A stretch of 64,000 nucleotides of DNA, taken from Nymphaea colorata. Its lineage: Eukaryota; Streptophyta; Magnoliopsida; Nymphaeales; Nymphaeaceae. Positions 43,939 to 57,165 of this stretch are shown piece by piece (the stretch's first letter is position 1; every line of letters begins with the position of its first letter). A model generated the notes under the pieces. The model ran no database searches, had not been told where the DNA came from, and was given only the letters and a program-made list of their open reading frames with translations. The position numbers and the translations under genes are program-made. Location: positions 14,692,802 through 14,756,801 of the forward strand of contig NC_045145.1 in NCBI RefSeq assembly GCF_008831285.2, in the 5' to 3' direction.

Positions 43939-46900
43939 CGATGCTGAGAAAAGCGGAGGTTTCGGAAAATTCTTACACTGAAAAGGTCTTCCACTTTTTC
44001 CATAGATTAACCCCTTCAAAATGAGTTACCTAGTTTTGAAAGCGTCTCTGTGTACGCACTGGTACATTTTAGTGTTTGTAAAATTTCTTCGTGACATCAC
44101 CCGAAATGGTTTATATTTTATATGTTCAGTCTGGAGCATACAACTAGGCCGAAGACTAAAAATTGCACTCGTAAAAAAAACAAAAAAGGTGAATGGAAAA
44201 CCCTTTCTGGCCAAGGGAAGGGGAAAGTAGCTTCTGGATGTGCCCCTACCAGTTTATATGGGCACCTTTGGGTGGGTAGAACACTCGGAGTATGTTTGAG
44301 TCACTTGAACCATGCCAGTGGTAGCCATAACGGAACCCAAATAACAGAACGCGTTTCCTCCTTTGTTCATTAAGGCAATGCATTTTATATATCCCCTGCC
44401 ATTCCGTCGAATTGGCGGAACCCCTTACCCCTGTTGCTTCTTGCCAATCATACTCTCAGTAAATATTTTTCTCAGAAACGTTATTTGTAACTCCCAAAAT
44501 AGGCTTTGCTAAATGTGGGCCTTTTAAGTAATAGAAGCATAAGCTTACTAATTTATAGGCAAATGATAATCTAGACCTGATCATGACCATGTCAAATTCA
44601 AAGTAGTCCAATACTATTTTTCATGTTGCACTTATCATATAAAATTAGTCTGTTTCTGGTATATCGGCAAAATATTTTGCAAAACACTGGACCCACACCA
44701 ACTAGGCGTGCAGCTCGTGGGAGACGCACCGTCCACCCAAAAGACGAACCCTTGCCCTAACCATCATTCCAAGAGAGTATTTCCAGAATATCTTTTGTCT
44801 TTGGTATACAATGAATCATTGATGGATATTTACGCATCACAGTCACCACATTTAAATGGTGATTGCAATCGTTACTTTAGGATCCATTTTAAATTTCTCA
44901 AGATATTTTCGGTTGCAAATCACTATCACAACACGTTCTCTGTCGTTACGTAACTTTTTACCCTAAACGTTGGCTGGCTCTTAGCCATAAGTGTGGGACG
45001 ACCCCCTGCCCCTGGTAACCTGATGATGCTAGAAACATGTTTACTACAAAACGTTTTAACATCTGTCCACCTTAATAGTCGTTTAATGTCCATATACCAT
45101 TGGCGTTCATCCAACGACATAAAAAGGGTTGAAGCGTGTCAAGTTGAAGACCAAGTCCCATGACTATATGTCCTTCGCATTTTGGTCTTCCTAGATTGGT
45201 TAGGCAAGCTTAGTCGGATTTCCTTCTAAAGGTTGCTTGCTGTTCAAGAAAAAATCATTTTCACAAATATCAATTGTAAAGCTTTTCTCACGTATAATAC
45301 GACAGATAATATGATATAAAATAGATCATACGATATAAAGTTGTTTTTCTCTAGAAATCTTGATAAATGTTTAAAATGTAAAAAAAATCATAAAAATAAC
45401 GTGAAAACTATAAAAATAAAAATTTGGTAACAGAAAAATGTAAAAAACTTGTAAAAATGAAAAAAGAAAAAAAAATGAAAATGTGAAAATGAAAATTTTT
45501 ATATTTTTCATTTTAGCGTTTATTTCGAAAAAAGCATTTTTTCCTTTTTCCTGTTTTAAATGTTTTTTAATACGCTTGTTCCAAATGAAGATGTTTTCTG
45601 TGACACTAGAAAAAACATCAGTAGCATGGGTTAGTTGGAAAAAACTAAAAGGCCAGAAGCTCAATATCCAATATAAATAAATAGATTTGAGAACTTTCTC
45701 AATCGACTGTTTGATTGCTGACTTTTTGTTCATTAAGCCCTAGGCTAGTTATTTCCTTGCTTTGAAGACCTACCCAGAAAAAAAGCTCCTAAATTTAAAC
45801 AAGTTCTTTACTTGGAAGTAGAATACTCTTATGAGACACTAGTGTCTCCCTATTCGCTTTTATTATAAAAAGACTTATGGCTATCTATGAAAGACCAGCG
45901 CTGCTGGCTGATCAATTCATCACGCATCACAGGACTTGGATCGTACCAGTTTCCCACCTACTCATTAATGACTGCCCCTAAGAACTCTGCTGCGCCTTCA
46001 GACTCAGATTCACAACCCTGTGAAGATTGAGGCACCACCAAAATTTTGACTTTGATCTGTCCTCTACAGAAACCCTTTTCATCTGATTGTCAGTACACAG
46101 TACCGATGAGAGTACACCAAACTCAAGTAGAGGCAACTGAGAAACTTGAAAGTACAAATCCTATTGAGGAGAGTACATGGCACCACCGTTGCTTTCTATC
46201 AAATCACTCCTTGTGGTTCAGGGAGGGTAAGGTTGTTCGTTAGTATGGGAAAAAATATTTTTTAAAATATTATTCGATTAATATATGGGATGAAGCTCAT
46301 TTTGAGCCATCCCAACTCTTCGTTTCGCCGCCCAGAACTTGTCCCTTTTTCTCTGTAGGCAAGCAGAGATCATGCAATGGAGCAAGACGGTGGCTGGCTA
46401 TTGCCATGCCAGGTGAACCAAATTATTATATGGAGATGCGATCCACACGTGGATTTTCCTACTAGTAAGAAGGCAAAGAAAGGTCTTGCTTGGCGAGGCT
46501 TCGGTTCTAACATTAAACGAGCAAGTTAATAATGCGGCAGAAATTAACGAAGAGAAACTTTCAGATTTACTTGCAAGAAAAAATTAAAATAAAAAATCTA
46601 CCTGGAAGAAGATATCAGTTGGAACGCGGAGAAATTTAACCGTCCGATAAGCAACTTTGTCCAAGAACGTCTTAGGCACATGATGCTTCGTGAGATCGAT
46701 CGAGAGATCGGCGGTATACGTATCCGAAGGCTGTAAATCATTCGAGAGAGAGAGGGAGACAAACAGAGTCTCAGGCGATAGGGAATTGCATAAACAAATG
46801 GAAAATTGGAGGGAAAGAATGCGAGGGAAAATCATGGAGCAGAAAAATTATCAAACCCGGAAGCAATTCCAAGGCCAAACAGTCCCGTCCTCCTTAGTGA

Positions 46901-47219
46901 TCTTAGACGGCCTTATCCCCCAGTAACTCGACACGACCGCGCCGGTGTCCGGCCGGGACCCGACCTCCCGGTTCACGGTCTCGGCGATTGATGTCTCCTT
47001 CTCGGCCGCATCCGCATCCGCATCCGCCTTCGCCAGCTCCGGCGCCGCGGAACCGAAGGAGCGTTCCCATGCATCGACGCCAAGGATAGAGCGGCGACCG
47101 ATCGTCCCGGAACGGCGTACAATCACCTGAGAAGAAAAGGCGGTGGAGAAGCAGAGGGCGGAGCTACGGCCGTGGCGGAGGATTTGAAGCACCAGAGACG
47201 TCGTGAGCCTGGAATTCAT
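42099..47219 (-). CDS. AOX1: AOX1-type alternative oxidase, tandem copy B, intact, 346 aa
   Basis: It oxidises ubiquinol and reduces oxygen to water in mitochondria without proton pumping. Exons on the minus strand: 46857-47219, 46602-46730, 42731-43219, 42099-42158 (1041 nt, phase 0 throughout). Seen: an Arg-rich targeting start, CysI in NCFRPSD and CysII in RRYGCR (redox and 2-oxoacid control), and the diiron motifs [29 protein letters not shown] and [12 protein letters not shown]; it ends [19 protein letters not shown]. Compared with the usual PWETY after CysI, both copies here read PSD-Y. A hexamer repeat near 47011-47027 adds ADADADA to the transit region. Intron 2 (43220-46601) is 3.4 kb against 0.8 kb in copy A, so this copy gained about 2.6 kb there. 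AOX1 is typically stress-inducible; no element proving this is visible. Confidence 0.95.
43220..46601. other. Expanded intron 2 of AOX copy B
   Basis: 3382 bp, four times the equivalent intron of copy A. It includes a TA microsatellite at 43889-43937 and A/T-rich tracts near 45380-45540. I found no transposase or reverse transcriptase reading frame and no clear inverted ends, so the source of the extra sequence is unknown. Confidence 0.6.
43889..43937. repeat. (TA)n microsatellite
   Basis: Alternating TA with two TG interruptions, in intron 2 of AOX copy B. Confidence 0.9.
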
Positions 47220-49065
47220 GTTCCAAGGAATAGCTTTTCACTGGGGACAGTAGAGTTAGGGTTTTCCGAGATGGGGAAATAGGCGGGAGCGGTCGGAAAG
47301 AATGGAGATTCTTTTGTGAGGGTAGATATCAACGGCGGTTCTGCGTAAGAAAGAAAGAGAAGGATGAAGTAAAAGACAGACAGGCGCTTCCCAATTAATG
47401 GGACACGGGATTACGTGGATGATTGTCCAAAGTAGCTCCATTCTTTTGGTCAATTGCAGATAATAGCCCCTTTGATTTCGTTACTTGGAAAACCCTCAGC
47501 TTGCTGTTTCGTTTAGTCAATGAGTCTATTATTGATAGCTTTGGATTTAGATTTCAACAAACCATGGATGCCAATATTGGATCTCAAAACCATGGATGGC
47601 TGCAGAGCACAATCAGGCAGTTCATGGATACTAGCCAGGGCAAGATCCAAGATCTGGCCTGCAGTTGCTTATGTAAGCATGCTAAGCGTTTTTTTAGATT
47701 TAAATCAGATATCCGATCAAAAAAAAATCGGAAGACATGGAAAGAAATTGGATTAAATTTGAATTTAAAAAATGACATCCGAATTCGAATTCGGACATCG
47801 GATAGAATTCTGATTAGACTTATTTCTAAACGAATATCCTAGATGTAATATGCTCCTGGCTCCTATATTATGGAAATTGGGGAAATTCTGATTTAGATTT
47901 GAATATGAATATAAATTGGATTTTGAATATGAATCTGGATATGATTTTTTTTTTATTTGTATTTGAATCCAAATTCGAATTTGAATATGTAAATAATGAG
48001 TATGATTAAAAGTATATCCAATCAATTGACAACCTGAGTTATGGGAAATTAATAAATTTACCATGTAAAATTTACAAAAAAATTCACTTGACCTTCCCTC
48101 CAAGTTTGATTAATTGCCTATTGCTGGTAAAAGGAATTTGCTTCACCCCTCCAAATGTATTTTACAGTGCGAAGGGCACCTTCTCCGCCCTCCAATCCAA
48201 GGCAAGCATCTCTTCGCTTTGATGCAAACACCGAACAGTTGCCCACTGCAATCTTTGTTCCAAAATCATCCAAAACAAAAGAAAGCATATGCCTTCTTTT
48301 TGGAAAAGTGTTTTCCTTATCATGCTGCATGGTGTCATGTAATGGTGCTCGGATTGTTGTGGTCGTCGCCATCCTCATCAATAAAAACATATCGTATAAC
48401 GGGCTTATCATCCCACACTACTTGATCACCAGTGTCCTAGATAATTTATCTTCCACTCAATTCTTTTTCTCGTTGAGGTTCGTATGGGCTAGCATATATT
48501 CGCGGGGGACATGGAATTTTGCAACCGATCATCAAAGTGGGGGGTCCAATCCACAACCCAAAATGTAATCGGAGCTGGATGGATTTCATTCATTCCCCTA
48601 CCTTCTAAAATTTCCCTTCCCTACACCACAGCCATATGATTCTTTGCCAAGAATAACAACATTGAAATGTATGGTCATAAAACATATGCATGTTTCAAGA
48701 ATACCCTTATTAGTTTTGTTGTGAGAAACATGGCGTCCAATATATTTGAAACATACTAAGGTTTCATAACATGTTTTTGAAATATGAATTAAAAGAAACA
48801 TGGTTGTTAATTTTTTAAGTGGGATCACGATACTTTAGTTTGACTCACGTACTATAACCCTCTCATGTCCCAACTTTCAGAGGGAATTGGGGGACTTCTA
48901 ATTTTTTTTCAAGGGATGGATTGTTAACCTCCTTCATTTTTGAACGAAAATAAGCATCAATCAAAATGTTCGTAAAAAGGAAGAGAAAAAGTATTTTACA
49001 AACTGATTCCGGCCTTCTCAAATTGTGGATGGTGAAGACAAATGTTCTCTCTCCATTTCTTTTTG

Positions 49066-49066
<1 letters not shown>

Positions 49067-49097
<31 letters not shown>
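49067..49097. repeat. (TA)n microsatellite
   Basis: About 15 perfect TA units in the AOX-carrier intergenic region. Confidence 0.9.
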
Positions 49098-49101
<4 letters not shown>

Positions 49102-51323
49102 ATCGTTTGAATGGGATGGCATCCGAAGAAAGGCACCTGTACCATAGCCCACAACTTGTCGGATAATTCCGTCCTCTGGCCAAAAAAGATACCAAGTGCA
49201 AACGTGGCAAAATTGATACCATGGGCACAATCAGTTCTTTCTTGTGCGCTAACTCTGGTTACATTGCTTTCCACCTCGTCTTTTTTGAATTTTTAGCAGC
49301 TGATCAACTGAACCATAAAGAAAGCAGGGTTTGCTGAGCAAAAATATTAATGTTACATATATACAAATTGCTCTCTCTGTTTATGGAAGCATGACTATCT
49401 TTTGCAATTTACAAATGCTGGCTTTGTATGAGAAAATAAGGGATACTTTCACAAGTAATATGAAGAAAGGCAGGTTCTTGTAAATTCCAAAACGTTGTTG
49501 CTGAGCAAAAAGCTTTAAGTTTTCATTCCTTCATCAAGCTTCTGTTCGAGTGTCTCCTTCGGAAACCAGGCAAAAGTTTGGACTCCATGAAAAGTTTAGG
49601 CTGAACTGGATTGCTCCATACTTGCAGTTGCAACGAAAGCATACGAACCATGATGCTGACACACTAAATTTATGTAATCTCACCGTCCCATAACATGTTA
49701 CATTATTCTTCTTAAAAATGTATTCCTTCTTCCAAAGTGTTCGAAAGAAAACTTACATCAAAAACTCTTCTAGAAAACTCTTACTCTTTGGAGTATCAGT
49801 AAAAGCTTTTGATTGTGCCTCCTTCGGCTCGATCGAGTTGTAAACTCATATGACGAATTACTTTGTGACTGCCCGCATTAGAGCAAAAGCCTGCCCTGCT
49901 CTGCCTTTCTCTTTTTCCTGTTTGGCTTGGACGTGTTTGCACTGCCATTTTGAATTCAATCTTCTTTTACAAAGCACCCATCTAGCCCATACGGGCTTTC
50001 CATGCATTTTCTTTAAAGTAATACCCTCATGGCTTCAAGCTTTTGGCTTGTTTCGGGGTTTATGTAAACCTTTTAGTATTTCATTCAACTTGTATGTCAT
50101 ACCTGTTATCATTTACAGTTCAAAAGAGTAACACAATAAATAAAATGATACCAAAAACATAAAAATAGGTCCATGATGAATGAGAAACTAAGGTTCTCCT
50201 CTTTCGTCCTACCCCTATGGTAAAGGGTTCTATCAGCTTATGCTGGAAATGATGTTCGCCAAAACTTCCACTCCTTTGAGAGGAAAAAAAAAAAACACTT
50301 AAGAACATATGCAAGTCATATAAATAAAAGGAGCTTCAAAGAAACCCAACGAATGGATGGAGCTAAACTAGATATCAAGTTTGAATTAGGAAGGTTCTTT
50401 CAATTTTGTAGTCCTTATCGTAGTTTCCTACACGCACAAGCCACAGGTTTTATAACCAACAAATGAAATGGTTTATTTTATTTTTTTTGTCTGCAATAAT
50501 TTCAAGGCAAGGCGGGCTTGACAAACTTTTATAAGTTATGTGAGCACCATGAATTTTGGGGTGGTTTCCGTATCGTATCCGAGGTTGTATTTGATAGTTT
50601 CGGATTTTAAATTCAATGTTGCATAAAATGGTGTGTTTTGAGAGGTCAATAGGATGCCTTTCAACAGTTAAAAACCATGAATTTCAGGCCGGATTTGAAA
50701 GGATCCAGTCTTAGATTTAAGATCTTAAAAATCTCAGATCACCCTAGATCGGTGAAACAACGGTTTTAACAGCAATACTCTCTAGTAAGGAATACAGAAC
50801 ATTGTCAGTCCCACAGTTTCACACCATCCATATAGACCATCGAGTTAATTCAAGCTAATGATAAAACTCGAGGATTCATAGATTCATTGTCAAATATTCT
50901 GCTCACGAGCCATTTTCATCTTTTCGCGGAAGAAGAAGAGTACACTACTTTTACGCTGCTCATGGATCATGGCTAGCTCGTTTGTATTGGCGTTATTCTT
51001 TAGGCAAAATGAAAGTTAGGAAATGTTGCGTGCCTCGATTTATCGTAAGATTTCCGCAAAGATCTACGACTCGGTTCCTGGGAAAGTTACAATCATCAGC
51101 GTGCTTCATTGAGTCCGCAATTTTACTTTGGAAAATGCTGATCAAAGCGCAACTTTAGAACAAACATGTATTAGTATTTCCCACTTCCTAAGAATGATAA
51201 AGAAGTAAAAACACTTGGGAAGTAAATAAAAACAGTTTTGAAAGCAGCTTTTCCTCAAGCCACAAAAAAATTACGATATCAAGAATTTACCAAAGGCCAA
51301 GTTTCTTCAACCCGCTTATGGGA

Positions 51324-51327
<4 letters not shown>

Positions 51328-51354
<27 letters not shown>
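51328..51354. repeat. T homopolymer, 27 nt
   Basis: Uninterrupted T tract. It could be the tail of an inserted retroposon on the minus strand, but nothing recognisable adjoins it. Confidence 0.9.
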
Positions 51355-51783
51355 ACGCAAGCGATGGGCGCATATGAACCAAAAAGGGCAAGAACGGGCT
51401 TCTGAGATATCGTAGAACTCCCTAAAGTTCAAGCCTGATTCAGCACCAGCCATAAATACTTTAAACCTTCCCTTTCATATCATTCGCTCATGCATTCCGT
51501 CTTCCCAATCAAGAAGATCCCAAAATTTGGTGAAATGTACGCTTCTGCAATTTGCGTTTTGTTCCCAATGGCCATTTGCGGATCAAAAGATTGAGCAGAA
51601 ACAACAAATCAATCGATGGAAAGAAAGGGAAGAACGAAGCCACTTGCCGAATCTCATCAGCGTGGCATCGCAACGCCCCAAAGATTCTCATTCTCCCTTC
51701 CTCCTCACTCTTTTTTCCTCGCCAGATAGCCGATGGACGGAGCATTTTAACCATCGCCCATCTCCTCCCGCCGCTTTCCTTCG

Positions 51784-54682
51784 TTGCAACCTCTCCCCGT
51801 TTCGGAATTTCCCGTTCTCAACATGATGCTGGGATCGAGGAGTGGAGATGTATCTGACAATGGGGAATTGGGTAGTCTTCTTCTCGGAAGATTGTTTCTG
51901 GAGCCGTCTGTTTCTGTCTCTCCAGCATTCTATGCCTCCGTTATGAGCAGGCGAGGCGATTCTGTGGGGTTCGACCATTGCCTAAAACCTGTGGTCTCCT
52001 TGTGCTTCTCGGTGGATTCGAGGCGTGGAAGGAGGGGAACAGGAAAGACGTTGTTTCTTTCCGTTGGTCTTTCGGTTAAGGAGTCGAGGGAGAGCTTGGA
52101 GCAGAAGACTGAAGTGCGTGACTCCCACGTGGGGCTCGGTGTGATAGAGAGGAAGGAGGAGGAGGAGCGGAGACTGCAGCTTAAGGGCTCTGGTGCGGTT
52201 AATACGACGAAGCATCTATGGGCGGGAGCAGTGGCTGCCATGGTTTCTAGGTGGGTCTCCGATACTAGCTTTACCAAAGATTACTTTTGAGTTTGGTTTT
52301 GTTTGGAGTTCTTGATTTGTATTTGCGGTGGTGGTTATTGATATCTTCTTTGGCGATGACCAACCGCTCCCTTTTTTCTATCTTGGCGGTTGCTCGGGTT
52401 CTTTCTCCCATATGTGCCGGTTGCCATTATTTTCTGAATTCTGTTCTTGCAGTTTTTTAACTATTGAAACAAAAAAATGTATCAAAAGGATAGAAAAATA
52501 TAATAATTATATGCAGAAGTATGTCTCATCAATTATTGACATCATTTCTATTTGTTCTTCAGTGTTCTTCCAGTTTCTCGTGAATATGCTAATGTAGTCT
52601 GCACTTTGATTAGTAGGCCTGCCTTCTTTCTCTGTTTTATAGACAAGGCTGGTGGTGGTTGTTTATGAACCCAAAAAAGAATCACCATTCCAGTACACTC
52701 ATAGATCTGTAGAGGAAGTTGGCTTCTGAGTGAAGGATTGCTTTGTCATTAGTTGTCATCATACTGTGCAGGAGAATTCCTTCCAAAGTTTTACTCTAGA
52801 AAGTTAAGAGATTGGTGGAAGGGTGCCTGGTTGGTTTATTATGTTCTTTTGCAGGCATTCCTTTTACCTTCTTCTTCTGCCGCAAGAATAGACTCAACCT
52901 CATGCAGCAGGCTCCTTGTGGAATAGGAAACTGTCATTTATTTAACCTAAAATTTTCAGCTGTACCCTGTTAATTTTTTTTCTTCTATTTGCTTTAGTTT
53001 TTATTCAAAATTACCATTAATAGTTAACATAAAAAATTGTTTTCTTTCTTTTGTACTGTCTGAGCTTTTTTATGTGTTTGACATTGACATCTTTTCACTT
53101 GCTTTAAAATGCAGAACGTTTGTAGCTCCACTTGAGAGATTGAAGCTCGAGTACATTGTTCGTGGTGAGAAGAAGAATCTTTTTGAACTTATTAAAGCAA
53201 TTGCAGTATCTCAGGGTTTGAAGGGATTTTGGAAGGGCAACTTTGTTAACATTCTTCGCACAGCGCCATTTAAGGCAGTCAATTTTTATGCATATGATAC
53301 TTACAGAAAGCAGCTTATGAAATTGACCCGCCATGAAGAAATAACGAACTTTGAGAGGTTTGTAGCTGGTGCAGCTGCGGGGATCACTGCAACTATACTT
53401 TGCATACCCATGGATACAGTAAGCACCCTGATATGTTAGCCAATAGTAAATCTTGAGGTGATGCTGTTGCCATTATCATGTTACCTAGTTCCCTTTAAAC
53501 CTATATATGGTGAATGAGTGTTCATATGCTTCTGCTGGCTGTGATGCCAATGATTTTTGAATGAGTTTTGGTTTTAATCATGGAAGTTTGTCCCTCTGTT
53601 GGGTGAAAGCCTTCCAACTTACAAGTTGATGACTTTGGTGTATCATTTCCTCTTTGCTTATGTATAATGGTACCGGTGATTAAGTGAGAACCTTGAAGAG
53701 TGTCGGCTTGGGTGATCTCTGATAAGACTGAGACATATGGAAGTTGTTGTTTACACACACCCAATAATACCTTTTTTGATCGTATGACAAAGGCATTTGT
53801 TAGGAAACTATCCAGTGGAAGCTTCAGATTTTACATTCTCCAAGTTTGTTTTCCTTTTTTATTTTTGGAGAGTGTTTTCTTTGGGGCAATCTCTCTCTGA
53901 GGTCTATTGAACCAAATTTTCCTTTTCGGTGGAAGACTATCCAAGTGATGTAAATAGAAGTTGCTTATTTTTTTCCCATGCAATTTCACCCCACTTCATC
54001 ACTGATACCCATTTCATAAGTCGCACGACTTTTCTTTTTGTTGAGGAGAAAAATTTCTGCTAATTGGTCATATTCATAGATGAAATCCTGAAGATACAAA
54101 CTCAAAGAGTTTACGTATTAGTTTTCTTGCCATGTTTCATGAACGTGGTACTTTTTTTTTATATTTCTGGTTCTTAATTTATGCAGATTCGGACAAAGTT
54201 GGTCGCTCCAGGTGGTGAAGCACTAGGTGGTGTGATCGGTGCATTTTGTTACATGGTCCAGACTGAAGGATTTTTTTCACTGTATAAAGGCCTAGCACCA
54301 TCCATTTTAAGCATGGCGCCTTCTGGTGCAGTTTTTTATGGTGTCTATGACATACTAAAATCTGCTTATCTGCACTCGCCTAAAGGGAAGAAAAGGCTTA
54401 TGCAGATGAAGCAGCAAGATGGACATGAAGTCAGTGCTTTGGACCAGCTTGAGTTGGGACCATTGCGGACTCTTTTGCATGGAGCCATTGCTGGTGCATG
54501 TGCTGAGGCTGCAACCTATCCTTTTGAGGTAGTGCGGAGACAGCTTCAAATGCAAGCCCAGGCAACAAAAATGAGTGCAGTGGCTACTTGCATCAAAATT
54601 GTTGAGAAAGGTGGCATTCCAGCACTTTATGCAGGTTTAGTTCCAAGCTTGCTGCAGGTACCTGAAATTTTAGTTTACTTTG

Positions 54683-54728
<46 letters not shown>

Positions 54729-54961
54729 TAGTTAAAAAAAGGTGCTTATTTCTTTTTATTTACGAGGAATTTATTTCTACAGGTGATACTAAAGCTTTCC
54801 AGTACATCCCCAATTATGAACTTATAGACTTGAATTTGTATGTTCCATCTATTCCTGATCTTTTCCATGTTTTCCTTTTACTCCATTTTCAGGTTTTACC
54901 TTCTGCTGCAATCAGTTATTTTGTTTATGAATTCATGAAGATAGTCCTCAAAGTAGAGTAA
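51784..54961 (+). CDS. Mitochondrial carrier family protein, BT1-like (BTL) type, 4 exons, 436 aa
   Basis: Exons 51784-52250, 53115-53418, 54187-54657, 54893-54961 (1311 nt, phases agree). Members of this family exchange metabolites or nucleotides across an organelle inner membrane. Three carrier repeats are visible through their signatures PLERLK (161-166), PMDTIR (254-259) and PFEVVR (369-374), each after a hydrophobic helix (for example FVAGAAAGITATILCIPMD). The first 150 residues are a non-conserved extension, longer than in basic carriers and as in the plant BT1-like group (remembered relatives At5g64970, At1g78180, about 420-430 aa). ATG at 51784 is the first in frame; ATGs at 51823 and 51826 are also possible, so the start is uncertain. 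Substrate is not deducible; adenine nucleotides are the family's guess. Confidence 0.9.
54684..54726. repeat. (TA)n microsatellite
   Basis: About 21 TA units, 27 bp inside intron 3 of the carrier gene, right after the exon 3 donor. Confidence 0.95.
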
Positions 54962-56876
54962 TTCTGACATGAGCCATTCGATTCTTAACAAGACAATGGA
55001 GCCTCAGCTTGGGTTCCCATGTGGTTCTTCATTGAAGCTACTCGATTTTGTAGTTCTTTATACACTAGTAGCTAGATTCACAATAGCAATGGAAGTCCTT
55101 TTTTTTTTCTGTTATTAATGTTGAGTTGGAAGATATATGTGAACAATAAGCCCTGGGAGCTGGCATCATACGCAATCATGTACTACAATCCTTCATTAGG
55201 TACAAAGAATTTTCTTGTAATCGTGTAGGGATTAAGAGCAGATTTCCTGTGTCATGCTAGTTTTGCTCTATCCTTACTGTGTGTTCACATTCCGTTGCAT
55301 GGTTGTGTTCTTCAATGAACTGTTGAGAGAATAATTGTACTGCAGCTCCGGAGGATTTAAAATTTCTGAGAATTTGAAAATGTTTCTCATCTCTTGCTCG
55401 TAAGTGCTTTGCACACCTGGCTGGTGTTCAAGTTGGGGGATGTCGATGATCTTTACCTGATATCTTCTCTGCTAGTAAGGTAAAAACTGTAGGTTCTCCG
55501 GTGCGCCAAGGGGAAACCCAAGTGATCTTTAGTTTTTTACCCCCTTAGGGATGGGTTATACAGGTAGGTAATTATATCTCTCCCCAGAATCAGGCTTTCC
55601 TTTAAAAATACCGGAAACAAGTGTCCCCGGGTCCTCATTTTCTGAAAAACCATTCAAGTGGTTCCCTCTTTTTACTGTAACCCAATAGTTCATGTTCAGA
55701 TCCTTGCCACATTATGTAGAAATATGACTTCGCTATTTAGCTTGAAATTGAAACAAATTGTGAAATGCAGTTCATGAGGCCAACCTATGTAGACAGTGCA
55801 ATGACTGATTAGGTTTATTAAGTCCAATGAGCGAAGGACACTAGTTATCTCGACTGTGTTAAAGTGCACTTGAATGTCTCATGATTGTGGCATTAGCAAA
55901 TTCTTTTACCTCTTCATTGACCTCTTGGGACTTTCCTACGAGGATGAAAATTTAGTGAAAGAAGCAGTTTGGGCCTTATACCAACGGAAGCTTATCTAAG
56001 GTTTTACATAAAATTTAGTTCATTTGTGCATCAATAATATGTAGAACACCTGATATATATAATACATGCATGTGTATATTGTACATTGCCAATCAAAAAT
56101 TCCTCTGGGATGGTTCAAAATTGAGTTGAGTTGATTAAAAATATGTGGTGCCCAATCCAGACCTGAATCTGTCATTCCAGTACCCCTCAGCCAAAAATTC
56201 CTGGCTCCACCACTAGTGGAGCCAATCTACGTTTGTTCATACTGCTTTGTTTCTAAAACGAAAATGAACTTCGTTCAGCGAGGCTATGACAAAAGCATTT
56301 TTATAAGCAGACTTTCTGATCCCCCAACCGTTCTCAAAACGCGTTTAGGAGATCTGCATCCAAACCATTTGTTACTCTATATGCAAAACTGGCGAAGCTT
56401 CTGCGTGTCTTGATACTGACTATAATCCAGAGAGGAAAAACCTTGATGGCTTTTCAGATCTGTTAGACATGGCTCAATGGGCCAGCATATTTATAGGTTA
56501 CAGTTTATTTTGAAAGAGCTATATCATTAGATGAGTGGCATAAAACATAGAATGTGAGAGCTTTTCTATTGCCAACTTTATTCCTGATAAACAAAGACTA
56601 CTCTATATACCCTATAAACGACGCATGCATCCACAAGGATTGAAGTAGGCGAAGCAATGGACAGTTGAACATAACGGAGGCTGCGCCAGACATTCAGTAC
56701 ACCAAATGGCACAACCAGCATACAAGATCTGACCCAATTTGCAATTCACTAGGTATGGATGAGAACAGATTCAAGTCAGGTCACGCGGCGCTTAGCAATG
56801 CAAAATACTACAATTACAAATTTACAAGAACCTCGACTTTCCTTTTTTGGTTTTATCGGTGTTCATAGATCAGAGG

Positions 56877-57165
56877 CCGTTTGATTGCACTAGAATGCAG
56901 CAGAACAGACGGGAGCATTCCATTTTCTCGAAGCGCATGCAAACGTCGAACGTGGTATCTGCAGAAGGGACTGGACATGGGACAGGGCTATGAATGCCCG
57001 AGCCGTTCAGCCGACTTCTGCGGTAACCACGGAACGACGCATGATAGAACGGCTATCAGTATTGCCCAAGGGGCTCATAGCATGTTAATGTCCCGCGCAA
57101 ATCAAATGTCAAACTGAATGGGCAGAACAGCACTCAGACAGATATGTTCTGTGCAAATCAAAGGC
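56877..57165. mobile_element. 289-bp MITE, hAT-like
   Basis: Left end CCGTTTGATTGCACTAGAA, right end inverted GCCTTTGATTTGCACAGAA, aligning with two single-base shifts. Flanking octamers ATCAGAGG (56869-56876) and ATCAGAAC (57166-57173) match at 6 of 8. AGCAGAACAGAC-type motifs recur inside near both ends. Confidence 0.65.

Larger units (their letters stand above)
47220..51783. other. Intergenic DNA between AOX copy B and the carrier gene
   Basis: Contains the AOX copy B promoter at the left and the carrier promoter at the right. In between: a block at about 47690-48030 dense in GAATTCGAAT/TTTGAATATG motifs on both strands, like the ends of the intron MITEs; a TA microsatellite; and a T tract. 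No gene is recognised. Confidence 0.6.

Noticed and set aside
48114-48568. Overlapping 97-137 codon frames on both strands
   Set aside because: Several frames are open at once with no conserved motif, and no splice or promoter context supports any of them.
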